Positions 1 to 5,660 of a stretch of DNA of 11,090 bases are shown here, piece by piece (within the stretch, counting starts at the first letter, position 1; each line of letters opens with the position of its first letter). A model generated the notes under the pieces. The model was given only the letters and a program-made list of their open reading frames with translations. It was not told the origin of the DNA and searched no databases. The translations under genes were made by a program, and so were the position numbers. Origin of the DNA: Patescibacteria group bacterium (lineage in GTDB: Bacteria; Patescibacteriota; Saccharimonadia; Saccharimonadales; Saccharimonadaceae); contig JAUPVA010000074.1 of NCBI GenBank assembly GCA_030917245.1, positions 1 to 11,090 of the forward strand, read 5' to 3'.

Positions 1-486
1 AGAACGGCGGTATTTAGCGCCGACAAGCAGGGTGACCAAGAAACAATTCGGGCTCGACTCTTTGATCTTCAGCGATACTCGGCTGGGCACATGAATGCTG
101 ATAGTGGCATTATTTACCTTGAAGCACAGTATCAGCGTGACACTCAAGCAGCGATTGATGCGGCGAGTGCACGCGACGGTGGCAACAACATCAACGTACT
201 GGCTGACCAGGCATGTAAAAAACAATTTGGTGGCTATTCGCAAGCTTACGTTCAATGTTTTGCGGCTGAGCTGGCCAAATACCCATCTGGCTCTAATGCT
301 CCCGACAAAGCGGCTTTGCCTAGCCCTAACCTCTATCGGCATGCGTTTGCTAGCCCTGTATGGTCGCCAGACTTTGCGGGTTTTTCGCTGCTCATATGCG
401 GACTGATTGTCGTTCTTATCGCTACACGTCTGTTGGGTCTTTTACTACTTAGGGTATTACTCCGGCGTCATTACAGTAGTATCTAA
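1..486 (+). CDS. C-terminal part of a membrane-anchored hypothetical protein (5' end outside window)
   Basis: The frame is open from base 1 to the TAA at 484-486, so 161 residues of the C-terminal part are visible and the start lies upstream. An ATG at 91 exists but has no SD, and the upstream residues (RARLFDLQRYSAGHMN) read as genuine protein, so the gene is truncated by the window rather than starting there. The visible part is a soluble domain rich in Ala, Gln and Asp with two cysteines (in DQACKKQF and YVQCFAAEL), then a hydrophobic segment near the C-terminus (about FSLLICGLIVVLIATRLLGLLLL) and a short basic tail. This fits a protein anchored by a C-terminal helix, with the Cys-bearing domain probably outside the membrane. 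I associate the HMN-then-cysteine layout with a family common in Saccharibacteria; that is memory, not a search. Function unknown. Confidence 0.75.
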   Translation, partial: RTAVFSADKQGDQETIRARLFDLQRYSAGHMNADSGIIYLEAQYQRDTQAAIDAASARDGGNNINVLADQACKKQFGGYSQAYVQCFAAELAKYPSGSNAPDKAALPSPNLYRHAFASPVWSPDFAGFSLLICGLIVVLIATRLLGLLLLRVLLRRHYSSI

Positions 487-489
487 GTG

Positions 490-518
490 TTGACAGGGGC
501 CACCTCTGGGAGTACGCT
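490..518 (+). promoter_or_regulatory. Sigma70-type promoter for the 68-residue protein
   Basis: A perfect TTGACA (490-495) is followed after 17 bp by TACGCT (513-518), a weak -10 match. Transcription would start near 525, leaving a leader of about 30 nt that contains the SD TAGGAGGT (537-544). Confidence 0.5.
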
Positions 519-554
519 AGCTCTTGTAAGAACTAATAGGAGGTATAAGAACCA

Positions 555-761
555 ATGGCTTACAAGCACACTAACTCGAAGGGCATCACTTACTACTTGC
601 ATAAGACCGAAGTCACCCTTCGTGGCGGCAAGCCACAAACCATCTACTTCTTCGCAAAGGTAGAAAAGAACGCTAAGGGTACACCAGTCGACCTACCGGA
701 AGACCGCGTAGTTAAGGAAAACCCACGCAACGGTTTCCTGACTGTTTCAAAGAAGAAATAA
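555..761 (+). CDS. Small basic conserved-type hypothetical protein, 68 aa
   Basis: The 68-residue protein begins at an ATG ten bases after a near-perfect SD (TAGGAGGT, 537-544) and ends at TAA just before a strong terminator, so it is a complete single-gene unit. It has no signal peptide or membrane segment. It is Lys/Arg rich with alternating polar and hydrophobic stretches (ITYYLHKTEVTL, TIYFFAKVE), suggesting a small beta-rich fold, and it ends in a basic tail (TVSKKK). It contains the phrase ENPRNGFLTV. I recognise it as the type of short protein found repeatedly in Saccharibacteria genomes but know no assigned function. A nucleic-acid or ribosome-associated role is possible from its charge and its strong expression signals; this is inference only. 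Confidence 0.85.
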   Translation: MAYKHTNSKGITYYLHKTEVTLRGGKPQTIYFFAKVEKNAKGTPVDLPEDRVVKENPRNGFLTVSKKK

Positions 762-780
762 GCAAGAACTTCATTATAAA

Positions 781-808
781 AACCGCTCGATATCGGGCGG
801 TTTTTTTT
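781..808 (+). terminator. Intrinsic terminator after the 68-aa gene
   Basis: The stem is formed by AACCGCTCG pairing with CGGGCGGTT around an ATAT loop, with one T-G wobble, followed by a run of eight T (801-808). It lies 19 bases after the stop codon. Confidence 0.88.
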
Positions 809-823
809 ACATAAAAAATACCA

Positions 824-853
824 TTGAAACATAAGCGATAATGGTGCTAAAGT
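824..853 (+). promoter_or_regulatory. Promoter for the small RNA candidate
   Basis: TTGAAA (824-829) and, 18 bp later, an extended -10 (TGC at 845-847, TAAAGT at 848-853). The predicted start is near 860. There is no ORF of note between it and the terminator at 907-944. Confidence 0.45.
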
Positions 854-859
854 AGTATC

Positions 860-944
860 AAACAAACAGGTGCCAAAAATGCCTCGCCGAATGTTCGGGG
901 GAAGTGGCCCGCAGTAGCCCTCCCTCAAACAGCGGGGCTTTTTT
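860..944 (+). ncRNA. Candidate small structured RNA or attenuator leader (about 85 nt)
   Basis: A gene-free stretch lies between a plausible promoter and an intrinsic terminator. It folds into several elements. One is a weak hairpin around 868-884 (AGGTG with TGCCT, A-rich loop). The next is CCGA (887-890) pairing with TCGG (895-898) around ATGT. The last is the terminator hairpin GCCCGC (907-912) with GCGGGGC (932-938, one bulged G), which has a 19-base loop and six T. GCC 881-883 can also pair with GGC 906-908, which overlaps the terminator arm, so two exclusive folds are possible, as in an attenuator. I tested it against 4.5S RNA, 6S RNA, tmRNA and common riboswitch signatures and found no match. 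The downstream ABC exporter has its own -10 box at 968-973, so the RNA may be independent. Confidence 0.45.
907..944 (+). terminator. Intrinsic terminator ending the small RNA candidate
   Basis: GCCCGC (907-912) pairs with GCGGGGC (932-938, one bulged G), followed by TTTTTT (939-944). The 19-base loop is long for a terminator and C-rich. Confidence 0.65.
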
Positions 945-967
945 GATTCCTTTACTTAGCAACTCTG

Positions 968-973
968 TATAAT
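968..973 (+). promoter_or_regulatory. -10 box TATAAT directly upstream of the ABC ATPase start
   Basis: A perfect TATAAT sits eight bases before the ATG at 982. A weak -35 (TTGATT, 943-948, 19 bp spacer) overlaps the end of the preceding terminator. Transcription would begin at about 980-982, giving a leaderless or nearly leaderless mRNA; GAGG at 974-977 would then lie outside the transcript. Confidence 0.6.
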
Positions 974-981
974 GAGGACAT

Positions 982-1737
982 ATGAAGTCAATTGTCGAAG
1001 TGAAAGACCTTGTGAAGACATACGACGGTAAGAATGTCGTCGACCATATCAGTTTTAGCGTTAAAAGAGGGGAGATCTTTGGTATCTTAGGTCCGAACGG
1101 TGCAGGCAAGACGACAACACTTGAAATGATTGAAACACTACGCCCGATTGATGGCGGTACAGTGACGGTAGATGGTATAGATGTTGCGCGTCAGCCACAT
1201 AAGATTAAATATCTGATTGGTGTTCAGCCGCAGTCTCCAGCGTTTCAAGACAAGACAAAGCTGAAAGAAGTCATTGAGATGTTTGCGGCGGCGTACGGCG
1301 AGCGAGTTGATCCGATGGAATTTTTACGCGATGTCGACCTTCAGGACAAGGCCGACGCATATGTCGAGAACCTTTCGGGAGGCCAGAAGCAGCGACTTAG
1401 TATTACGACAGCATTGGTGCATGGCCCCAAGGTATTCTTTCTTGACGAGCCGACTACCGGCTTAGATCCTCAGGCCCGCCGTCACTTGTGGGATTTAATT
1501 AAGCAAGTGCGCGACAAGGGAATATCGGTCATCATGACGACACACTATATGGACGAAGCCGAGATGCTGTGTGATCGAATTGCAGTTATGGACGCAGGCA
1601 AAATCGTGGCACTCGACACGCCGAAGAACCTCATTAAGAGCCTACTAAAAAAAGGCTTTAGTAAGCCACAGCATGTCGAACAGGCCAACCTAGAGGATGT
1701 CTTTATTGACCTGACCGGAAAGGCACTACGTGATTAA
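982..1737 (+). CDS. ABC-2 type transporter, ATP-binding subunit (DrrA/CcmA-like)
   Basis: This 251-residue cytoplasmic ATPase powers the exporter whose membrane subunit follows. All nucleotide-binding motifs are intact: Walker A GPNGAGKT (37-44), Q-loop near Q82-Q84, signature LSGGQ (131-135), Walker B VFFLDEP (151-157) with catalytic E156, D-loop TGLD (159-162) and switch H188. The short C-terminal tail (about 211-251, ending NLEDVFIDLTGKALRD) is typical of the DrrA/YbhF/NatA group of drug, lipid or polysaccharide exporters, where the NLEDVF motif is common. Length is normal. The stop codon overlaps the permease GTG start, so the two are translationally coupled. Substrate cannot be read from the sequence; antibiotic, peptide or lipid export are all possible. 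Confidence 0.95.
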   Translation: MKSIVEVKDLVKTYDGKNVVDHISFSVKRGEIFGILGPNGAGKTTTLEMIETLRPIDGGTVTVDGIDVARQPHKIKYLIGVQPQSPAFQDKTKLKEVIEMFAAAYGERVDPMEFLRDVDLQDKADAYVENLSGGQKQRLSITTALVHGPKVFFLDEPTTGLDPQARRHLWDLIKQVRDKGISVIMTTHYMDEAEMLCDRIAVMDAGKIVALDTPKNLIKSLLKKGFSKPQHVEQANLEDVFIDLTGKALRD

Positions 1738-2848
1738 CATGAAACGCTCGTTCTACACAGTCTGGACGTTTGTCCGCATTAATACACGCCGATTCTTTCG
1801 CGACAAGCTTGCCTTATTCTTTACGATTGGCTTTCCGCTTATCTTCCTATTCGTGTTCGGAAGCTTAAATAGCAATACCAGCGACATATCGTTCAAAGTC
1901 GCGTTTATCAACCAGTCTGATTCACAGTTTGCAACGCAGTTTACAAAACAGGCAAAAGCCAGCAAAGTCTTAAAGGTTAATTCGGACATTAAAACCCTCG
2001 AAGCCGCCAAAGAAAAAATGAGCCGCTCTGAAATCGATGCCGCGGTGGTGCTTCCGAAAGAATTCGGTCAGGTTAAAGAAGGGCAGCCCGGTCCAAGTGG
2101 TGAAGCGCAAATCGTCTATACCGAAAATAATCGTCAGTCAGCCACGGCGCTATCATCGGTCCTGGAGGCCCAATTCAAAGCCGTCAACAGTCAGTTCGTT
2201 GATACTAAGGTTCCGTTCACTGTTACCAGCAAACAGCTGAACCAGCGAAGCCTGAGCGCCTTTGACTACACGTTTGCGGGTCTGCTCGGGTTTGCCATTA
2301 TGGGTATGGGAATATTTGGTCCTATGAATGTATTCCCGGAACTCAAAAAAATGGGAATCTTGCGACGGCTCTCGACGACGCCACTTCGCGTGTGGCAGTA
2401 TTTTTTGGCCACAATGATTGGGCAAGCGGCCATCGGACTGATTGCACTCGCTGTTATGATCGTCGTTGCAATCGTAGTGTTTAAGCTAAATGTCGTCGGG
2501 AATTACTTCGAACTGGCAATCTTTGCCATTTTGAGCATTACGATGATACTTGGTATCGGTCTTGCGCTTGGTGGTTGGGCAAAGAATGAACGTCAAGTTG
2601 CGCCGCTTGGTAATATCATTACCTTTCCAATGATGTTTTTATCGGGCACGTTCTTTCCGCGTTTTCTTATGCCCGAGTGGCTTCAGACAATTAGTGGCTT
2701 TTTGCCGCTCACACCGGTCATTGACGGTATTCGGCTTATTGCTACCGAAGGTGCTCACTTGGTTGATGTAATGCCGCAGCTTGGACTTATTGCCGCTTGG
2801 ATGATTGTCATCTACGCGGTTGCGTTCCGTGTCTTCCGCTGGGAATAG
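1730..2848 (+). CDS. ABC-2 type transporter permease
   Basis: This 372-residue protein is the membrane partner of the upstream ATPase. It has the classic ABC-2 layout: a basic cytoplasmic N-terminus (MKRSFYTVWTFVRINTRRFFRDK), helix 1 (about 27-45), a large external domain (about 46-180), then five helices (about 182-203, 227-251, 262-283, 293-310, 347-367). The region FLSGTFFP...LPLTPVIDGIRLI (about 303-337) is the hallmark before the last helix in this family. I chose GTG 1730, which overlaps the ATPase stop by eight bases, because GGAAAGG (1717-1723) is six bases upstream; ATG 1739 is the alternative and would lose only three residues. Exactly one permease copy is present, so the working exporter is probably a homodimer with two ATPases. 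Confidence 0.93.
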   Translation: MINMKRSFYTVWTFVRINTRRFFRDKLALFFTIGFPLIFLFVFGSLNSNTSDISFKVAFINQSDSQFATQFTKQAKASKVLKVNSDIKTLEAAKEKMSRSEIDAAVVLPKEFGQVKEGQPGPSGEAQIVYTENNRQSATALSSVLEAQFKAVNSQFVDTKVPFTVTSKQLNQRSLSAFDYTFAGLLGFAIMGMGIFGPMNVFPELKKMGILRRLSTTPLRVWQYFLATMIGQAAIGLIALAVMIVVAIVVFKLNVVGNYFELAIFAILSITMILGIGLALGGWAKNERQVAPLGNIITFPMMFLSGTFFPRFLMPEWLQTISGFLPLTPVIDGIRLIATEGAHLVDVMPQLGLIAAWMIVIYAVAFRVFRWE

Positions 2849-2849
2849 A

Positions 2850-2878
2850 TTGACTTTTCATAGCGTTTATGGTAACAT
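2850..2878 (+). promoter_or_regulatory. Promoter giving a leaderless transcript for the 198-aa gene
   Basis: TTGACT (2850-2855) and TAACAT (2873-2878) are 17 bp apart. Six bases after the -10 is the A of the ATG at 2885, so transcription should start on the start codon. No SD is present. CATAAT (2876-2881) overlaps but would be spaced 20 bp. Confidence 0.55.
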
Positions 2879-2884
2879 AATACT

Positions 2885-3481
2885 ATGGCTTTTAAAGAAC
2901 GCCTTAGCTCAAATTCGTATTTATCCGATGACGGTGATGTATTGCCGCTTGCTGATATTGCAGATACGTTTGACCGGCCACCCGTAAGCGGTGCGTCGAT
3001 TGTACAAGGCATGGCAAATCTTGAACAACTCCGTGCTGACGATTTGCTTAAACAAGAGGCTGAGCTCGATGCGCGACGCATGCGCGAACGTCGTGTTGCA
3101 GACGCAGCAATGGCGTCGGCAGGTGCTTACATACCTCTCGAAGACTTAACTCAAACCCGTCTCGATATTCTTGATGCTATTTCGGCTATGTCAATGTACC
3201 GCGGAGGCGAAAAAGGTGGGTATCAGAGCGTAGATTTTAATCGGCGTTACAACCTGAGCGCTCCGACTGTCGAATCTGGTGCTCGCAAGAATCATCGCAA
3301 ACTTGTCAATCACGTGTTTCCAGAACTGCTCAGGGCCAGTCAGCTTATGGCAGCTGGCTTTGAACGCTACGATGTAGACGATATGGTGAATGCGACGCGC
3401 ATGGAACTGATGAAGGACTACGGCGGCCCTGACAACGAAAACGCCCGCAGACGAATGCGAGCGAAACTAAAGCGAGATTAA
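2885..3481 (+). CDS. Hypothetical protein, 198 aa, soluble, basic C-terminus
   Basis: I do not recognise this protein. It has no signal peptide or membrane segment. Residues 1-40 are polar and probably flexible. Residues 42-78 form a highly charged helix (EQLRADDLLKQEAELDARRMRERR) that may be a coiled coil. Residues 88-105 and 138-178 look helical (LDILDAISAMSMY; LVNHVFPELLRASQLMAAGFERYDVDDMVNATRMELM), and the end is strongly basic (ARRRMRAKLKRD). The middle segment FNRRYNLSAPTVESGARKNHRKL also carries much positive charge. The composition would suit nucleic-acid binding or a scaffold, but that is inference. The gene has its own promoter 36 bases after the exporter and ends three bases before the convergent tRNA gene, with no terminator between them. 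Confidence 0.85.
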   Translation: MAFKERLSSNSYLSDDGDVLPLADIADTFDRPPVSGASIVQGMANLEQLRADDLLKQEAELDARRMRERRVADAAMASAGAYIPLEDLTQTRLDILDAISAMSMYRGGEKGGYQSVDFNRRYNLSAPTVESGARKNHRKLVNHVFPELLRASQLMAAGFERYDVDDMVNATRMELMKDYGGPDNENARRRMRAKLKRD

Positions 3482-3484
3482 ACG

Positions 3485-3560
3485 TGGTGGGGGCGGCTGG
3501 GATTGAACCAGCGACCAACAGGTTATGAGCCCGCTGCTCTAACCGCTGAGCTACGCCCCC
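3485..3560 (-). tRNA. tRNA with CAU anticodon, probable tRNA-Ile2 (lysidine type)
   Basis: A full 76-base cloverleaf including encoded CCA: acceptor GGGGGCG/CGCCCCC, D stem GCTC/GAGC with an 8-base loop AGCGGTTA, anticodon loop CTCATAA (CAT at 3527-3525), T arm GCTGG-TTCAATC-CCAGC, discriminator A. The acceptor is fully paired, so it is not an initiator. The D loop and the run GAGCAGCGGGCTCATAACC, then TTGGTCGCTGG, resemble known bacterial tRNA-Ile2 more than elongator tRNA-Met, and another tRNA in this window fits the elongator better. If so, C34 is converted to lysidine by TilS so that it reads AUA. The anticodon stem has two G-T wobbles (27-43 and 29-41). The decision between Ile2 and Met rests on resemblance only. 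Confidence 0.93.
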
Positions 3561-3574
3561 GCGGTCACTGGGAT

Positions 3575-3603
3575 ATTATACCTTACGATCGCAGCATCGA
3601 TAA
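3575..3603 (-). promoter_or_regulatory. Promoter of the minus-strand CAU tRNA
   Basis: Read on the minus strand, TTATCG (3603-3598) and a perfect TATAAT (3580-3575) are 17 bp apart. Transcription would start near 3568, about eight bases before the mature tRNA end. Confidence 0.55.
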
Positions 3604-3634
3604 GGGTTTGATGGCGTAATCTTACGGCGCGCGC

Positions 3635-3640
3635 TATAAT
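3635..3640 (+). promoter_or_regulatory. -10 box for the DivIC/FtsB-like gene
   Basis: A perfect TATAAT lies at 3635-3640 with no convincing -35 (best TTGATG at 3608-3613, 21 bp away). Transcription near 3647 would place the GTG at 3646 at or before the 5' end and favours the ATG at 3667 as start. Confidence 0.45.
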
Positions 3641-3666
3641 GCCAAGTGAACATAGGCCAAACAGCC

Positions 3667-4116
3667 ATGAAAAACATACACGACATACACTGGCGCAGGC
3701 TGTACTACCATGTACGGCATCACTATTTCACCACTAATAATGTAGTGGTTTTGATTGCGTTATTTGTGGCTGCCAGTTGGGCATGGGGGTCGGTACAGGC
3801 GATGGAGCGTAACTACGAATTGCAAAAAGAAATCGATTTAAAGCGACGAGAACTTCGTTTGTCTGAACTCGAAACACAAAAGCTCCAATTTGAACGCAAC
3901 TATTACAAAAGTGATGAATACAAAGAGCTGGCCGTGCGAGAAAAGCTTGGTCTCGTTAAGCCGGGAGAAAAAGTGCTCATTCTTGCACCGAACAGCCCAC
4001 AAGCGAGTGAAGGCGAAGACAAACGAACGGTTGTCGCCCGGCCGGTTGATGAGAGTAACTTCCAGGCATGGCTGAATTTCTTGTTTGGTGGTGCGTACCG
4101 CAGCTTGCACAAGTAA
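3667..4116 (+). CDS. Septum formation initiator (DivIC/FtsB-like) family protein
   Basis: This 149-residue single-pass protein has the DivIC/FtsB layout: a basic cytoplasmic N-terminus (1-24), one membrane helix (about 25-44, NNVVVLIALFVAASWAWG), a charged coiled coil (about 47-80, MERNYELQKEIDLKRRELRLS...), and the family signature after it, YKELAVREKLGLVKPGEKVLIL (85-106). In other bacteria such proteins join FtsL and FtsQ/DivIB to activate septal peptidoglycan synthesis; that role is inferred from the family. The C-terminal tail (107-149) is longer than in E. coli FtsB and contains an acidic patch. I prefer ATG 3667 because a -10 box at 3635-3640 implies transcription near 3647, past the alternative GTG at 3646. 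The SD is weak (AGG, 3654-3656). The promoter of tRNA-fMet lies inside and just beyond the 3' end. Confidence 0.85.
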   Translation: MKNIHDIHWRRLYYHVRHHYFTTNNVVVLIALFVAASWAWGSVQAMERNYELQKEIDLKRRELRLSELETQKLQFERNYYKSDEYKELAVREKLGLVKPGEKVLILAPNSPQASEGEDKRTVVARPVDESNFQAWLNFLFGGAYRSLHK

Positions 4117-4133
4117 GGCTCATCTGTTAGACT
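4105..4133 (+). promoter_or_regulatory. Promoter of initiator tRNA-fMet
   Basis: TTGCAC (4105-4110), a 17 bp spacer, then an extended -10 (TGT 4125-4127, TAGACT 4128-4133). The -35 lies inside the last codons of the DivIC-like gene. Start would be near 4140, giving a 5' leader of about seven bases. Confidence 0.6.
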
Positions 4134-4146
4134 AGATAAGCAATGA

Positions 4147-4224
4147 CGCGGGGTGGAGCAGTCTGGTCAGCTCGCGTGGCTCATAACCACGAGGTCGTAG
4201 GTTCAAATCCTGCCCCCGCAACCA
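4147..4224 (+). tRNA. Initiator tRNA-fMet (CAU)
   Basis: A 78-base tRNA with encoded CCA. Initiator identity is shown by the unpaired C1 x A72 at the acceptor end (CGCGGGG with CCCCGCA), by A11-T24 in the D stem (GAGC/GCTC), and by close match to E. coli tRNA-fMet (GGTGGAGCAG, TTCAAAT T-loop, CCCCGCAACCA). The D loop is 10 bases, one longer than E. coli. The anticodon is at 4182-4184. Unusually, the anticodon stem is CGTGG/CCACG: pairs 30-40 and 31-39 are G-C but 29-41 is T-A (4177 with 4189), so only two of the three consecutive G-C pairs characteristic of initiators are present. It is followed at once by a terminator whose stem includes the tRNA ACCA end. Confidence 0.97.
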
Positions 4225-4264
4225 AGTAAAAACCCTGAGCGGCTGCTCGGGGTTTTTACTTGGT
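4221..4264. terminator. Bidirectional terminator between tRNA-fMet and zwf
   Basis: A perfect 15-bp inverted repeat (4221-4235 with 4250-4264: ACCAAGTAAAAACCC against GGGTTTTTACTTGGT) continues as GAGC/GCTC around GGCT. The five T of the right arm serve the plus strand and the five A of the left arm serve the minus strand, so it can stop both convergent units. The left arm begins with the ACCA end of the tRNA and the right arm touches the zwf stop codon. Confidence 0.85.
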
Positions 4265-5580
4265 TAGATATTTTCGGGAAGTGATTTTTTTGGATAGATT
4301 GGTATGTCGGCACTCATCTCCCAGTGCTTTTGAATTGGGTCAAGAATTCGCCAGGTTTCAAGGACTTCGTCACTCCGCGTAAACAACGTATGGTCGGACT
4401 TCATGGCGTCAAGAAAGACTTTTTCGTACGCTTCGGGTAGTTCATCGAAGTGCGTCTGGTACTGGAACGAAAGCGGTAGTTTTTGGAGTTCACGTTCGTA
4501 GCCTGGTCGCTTCGCCCATATGTCAAACTCCACGCCTTCATCGGGTTGAATATGGAGAATAAGGGTGTTGGCCTCGTCGGCATGTTTTTGCTTGTACTTA
4601 ATGCGAATTTCTGTTGTTTTTGTAGCAAGAGACTTGCCAGTCGTGAGGGTAATTGGCACCCCTTCCCAACGAGGGTCGCTTGAAAACAAGCGAACTGACA
4701 CGAAGGTTTCGACCAAGCTAACGGGATTACTGACTTCATCACGGTAGCCTTCATACTGCGCCCTTACAACGGCCGCATCGATGTCTTGAGGAGTTTTTAA
4801 CTGCTGAAGTGCTGCAAGTCGCTGAGCTGGTATGTCAGATAGGTCGCTACTCGGGATGTCCGCGAGAACGAGGGCGGCAAGTTCGAGTAAGTGACTTTGA
4901 ATCAAATCGCGCAGGGCACCAGTCTGCTCGTAAAATTCGGCACGTCCTTCTATGCCAAGGCTTTCACTAGCAAGGACCTCGATACTTTCGATAAAATCTT
5001 TGTTCCACGTCTGCTTTATAAGCGAATTTCCTTGACGGAATACCACCAAGTTTTGAGTCATTTCTTTAGCAAGATAATGGTCAATTCGGTACACCTGGTC
5101 TTCGGTAAAATGGTTTTTTATATGTTCAACCAATTCTTCCGCCGATTCGAGATCAACCCCAAACGGCTTTTCGAGCAGCAACTTTGTATTGGGAAGTTGG
5201 GCAATGCCATGGTCGCCAAGCAGGGTAATGATTGAATGAGAAATCTGGGGAGGGATAGACAGGTAGAACAGTACTTGCGTTGATGAACCCAGCTCGTTTT
5301 TTAGTTGAGTCAGCCGTTGCTTTAGCAGCAGAAAGTCATCTGACGACGAGAAATCCATTTGAAACATTTCTAACGCTTGCTGTAAAAACGTAGTCTGGGT
5401 GCTTACTTTTTGCAGTACATCGTTGGGCGACACGTTGCGCCGGGTCAAACCAATGACATGAAGCTGCTCGGGTGCCGCTCCCAAAGAAGCAATCTGCTCT
5501 ATAGCAGGGAGTAATTTACGAATACTCAGGTCGCCCGTAATGCCGATGATAACCAAGACGGTAGGGGGGAGTGATGTCAT
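4264..5580 (-). CDS. zwf: Glucose-6-phosphate 1-dehydrogenase
   Basis: This 438-residue enzyme oxidises glucose-6-phosphate to 6-phosphogluconolactone and makes NADPH, the first step of the oxidative pentose phosphate route. Visible motifs: the nucleotide-binding start GITGDLSIRKLLP (13-25), KLLLEKPFG (133-141), the substrate-binding RIDHYLAKE (165-173, with D167, H168 and K172), and GALRDLIQSHLLEL (221-234) containing the probable catalytic base H230. The usual glycine in RIDHYLGKE is alanine here. LTTGKSLATKTTEIRIKYK (312-330) is the conserved beta-domain segment. At 438 residues it is shorter than typical bacterial enzymes (about 480-510) but all core motifs remain. The start ATG has no SD; a TATAAT ends six bases upstream, so the mRNA is probably leaderless. 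It lies 80 bases downstream of the flavin oxidoreductase on the same strand. Confidence 0.96.
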   Translation of the reverse strand: MTSLPPTVLVIIGITGDLSIRKLLPAIEQIASLGAAPEQLHVIGLTRRNVSPNDVLQKVSTQTTFLQQALEMFQMDFSSSDDFLLLKQRLTQLKNELGSSTQVLFYLSIPPQISHSIITLLGDHGIAQLPNTKLLLEKPFGVDLESAEELVEHIKNHFTEDQVYRIDHYLAKEMTQNLVVFRQGNSLIKQTWNKDFIESIEVLASESLGIEGRAEFYEQTGALRDLIQSHLLELAALVLADIPSSDLSDIPAQRLAALQQLKTPQDIDAAVVRAQYEGYRDEVSNPVSLVETFVSVRLFSSDPRWEGVPITLTTGKSLATKTTEIRIKYKQKHADEANTLILHIQPDEGVEFDIWAKRPGYERELQKLPLSFQYQTHFDELPEAYEKVFLDAMKSDHTLFTRSDEVLETWRILDPIQKHWEMSADIPIYPKKSLPENI

Positions 5581-5586
5581 AGTTGT

Positions 5587-5592
5587 ATTATA
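5587..5592 (-). promoter_or_regulatory. -10 box TATAAT for zwf, leaderless
   Basis: On the minus strand a perfect TATAAT (5592-5587) is followed by six bases and then the ATG at 5580, so transcription should start on the start codon. No good -35 is seen 17-18 bp upstream (CCTCCA), so an activator may be needed. An imperfect dyad centred near 5631 lies upstream. Confidence 0.6.
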
Positions 5593-5623
5593 GCGCTAAT
5601 AAGTCGCCATGGAGGTACGCATA

Positions 5624-5654
5624 GTTGCACTGCAATAATATCGCAACACTGCGA
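5624..5654. repeat. Two small dyads between the oxidoreductase and zwf
   Basis: TTGCACTGCAA (5626-5636 region) is a perfect 5-bp arm dyad, extended imperfectly to ATAGTTGCACTGCAATAAT. TCGCAACACTGCGA (5641-5654) is a 5-bp hairpin which, read on the minus strand, lies just after the oxidoreductase stop and could be a weak terminator. The first dyad is about 44-62 bases upstream of the zwf start, where an activator would bind. Confidence 0.35.
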
Positions 5655-5660
5655 CAAAAA

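Noticed and set aside
860..944. 4.5S (SRP) RNA
   Set aside because: Size and terminator would fit, but the conserved apical sequence (CAGG, CCGGAAGG, AGCAGC) is absent.
644..1109. Minus-strand ORFs at 644-928 and 858-1109
   Set aside because: They run opposite the 68-aa gene, two terminators and the ABC ATPase start, lack SDs, and their translations have no domain-like character.
4221..4264. Integration attachment site at the tRNA-fMet 3' end
   Set aside because: The repeat is inverted, not direct, and no integrase or second direct copy is present; a bidirectional terminator explains it.
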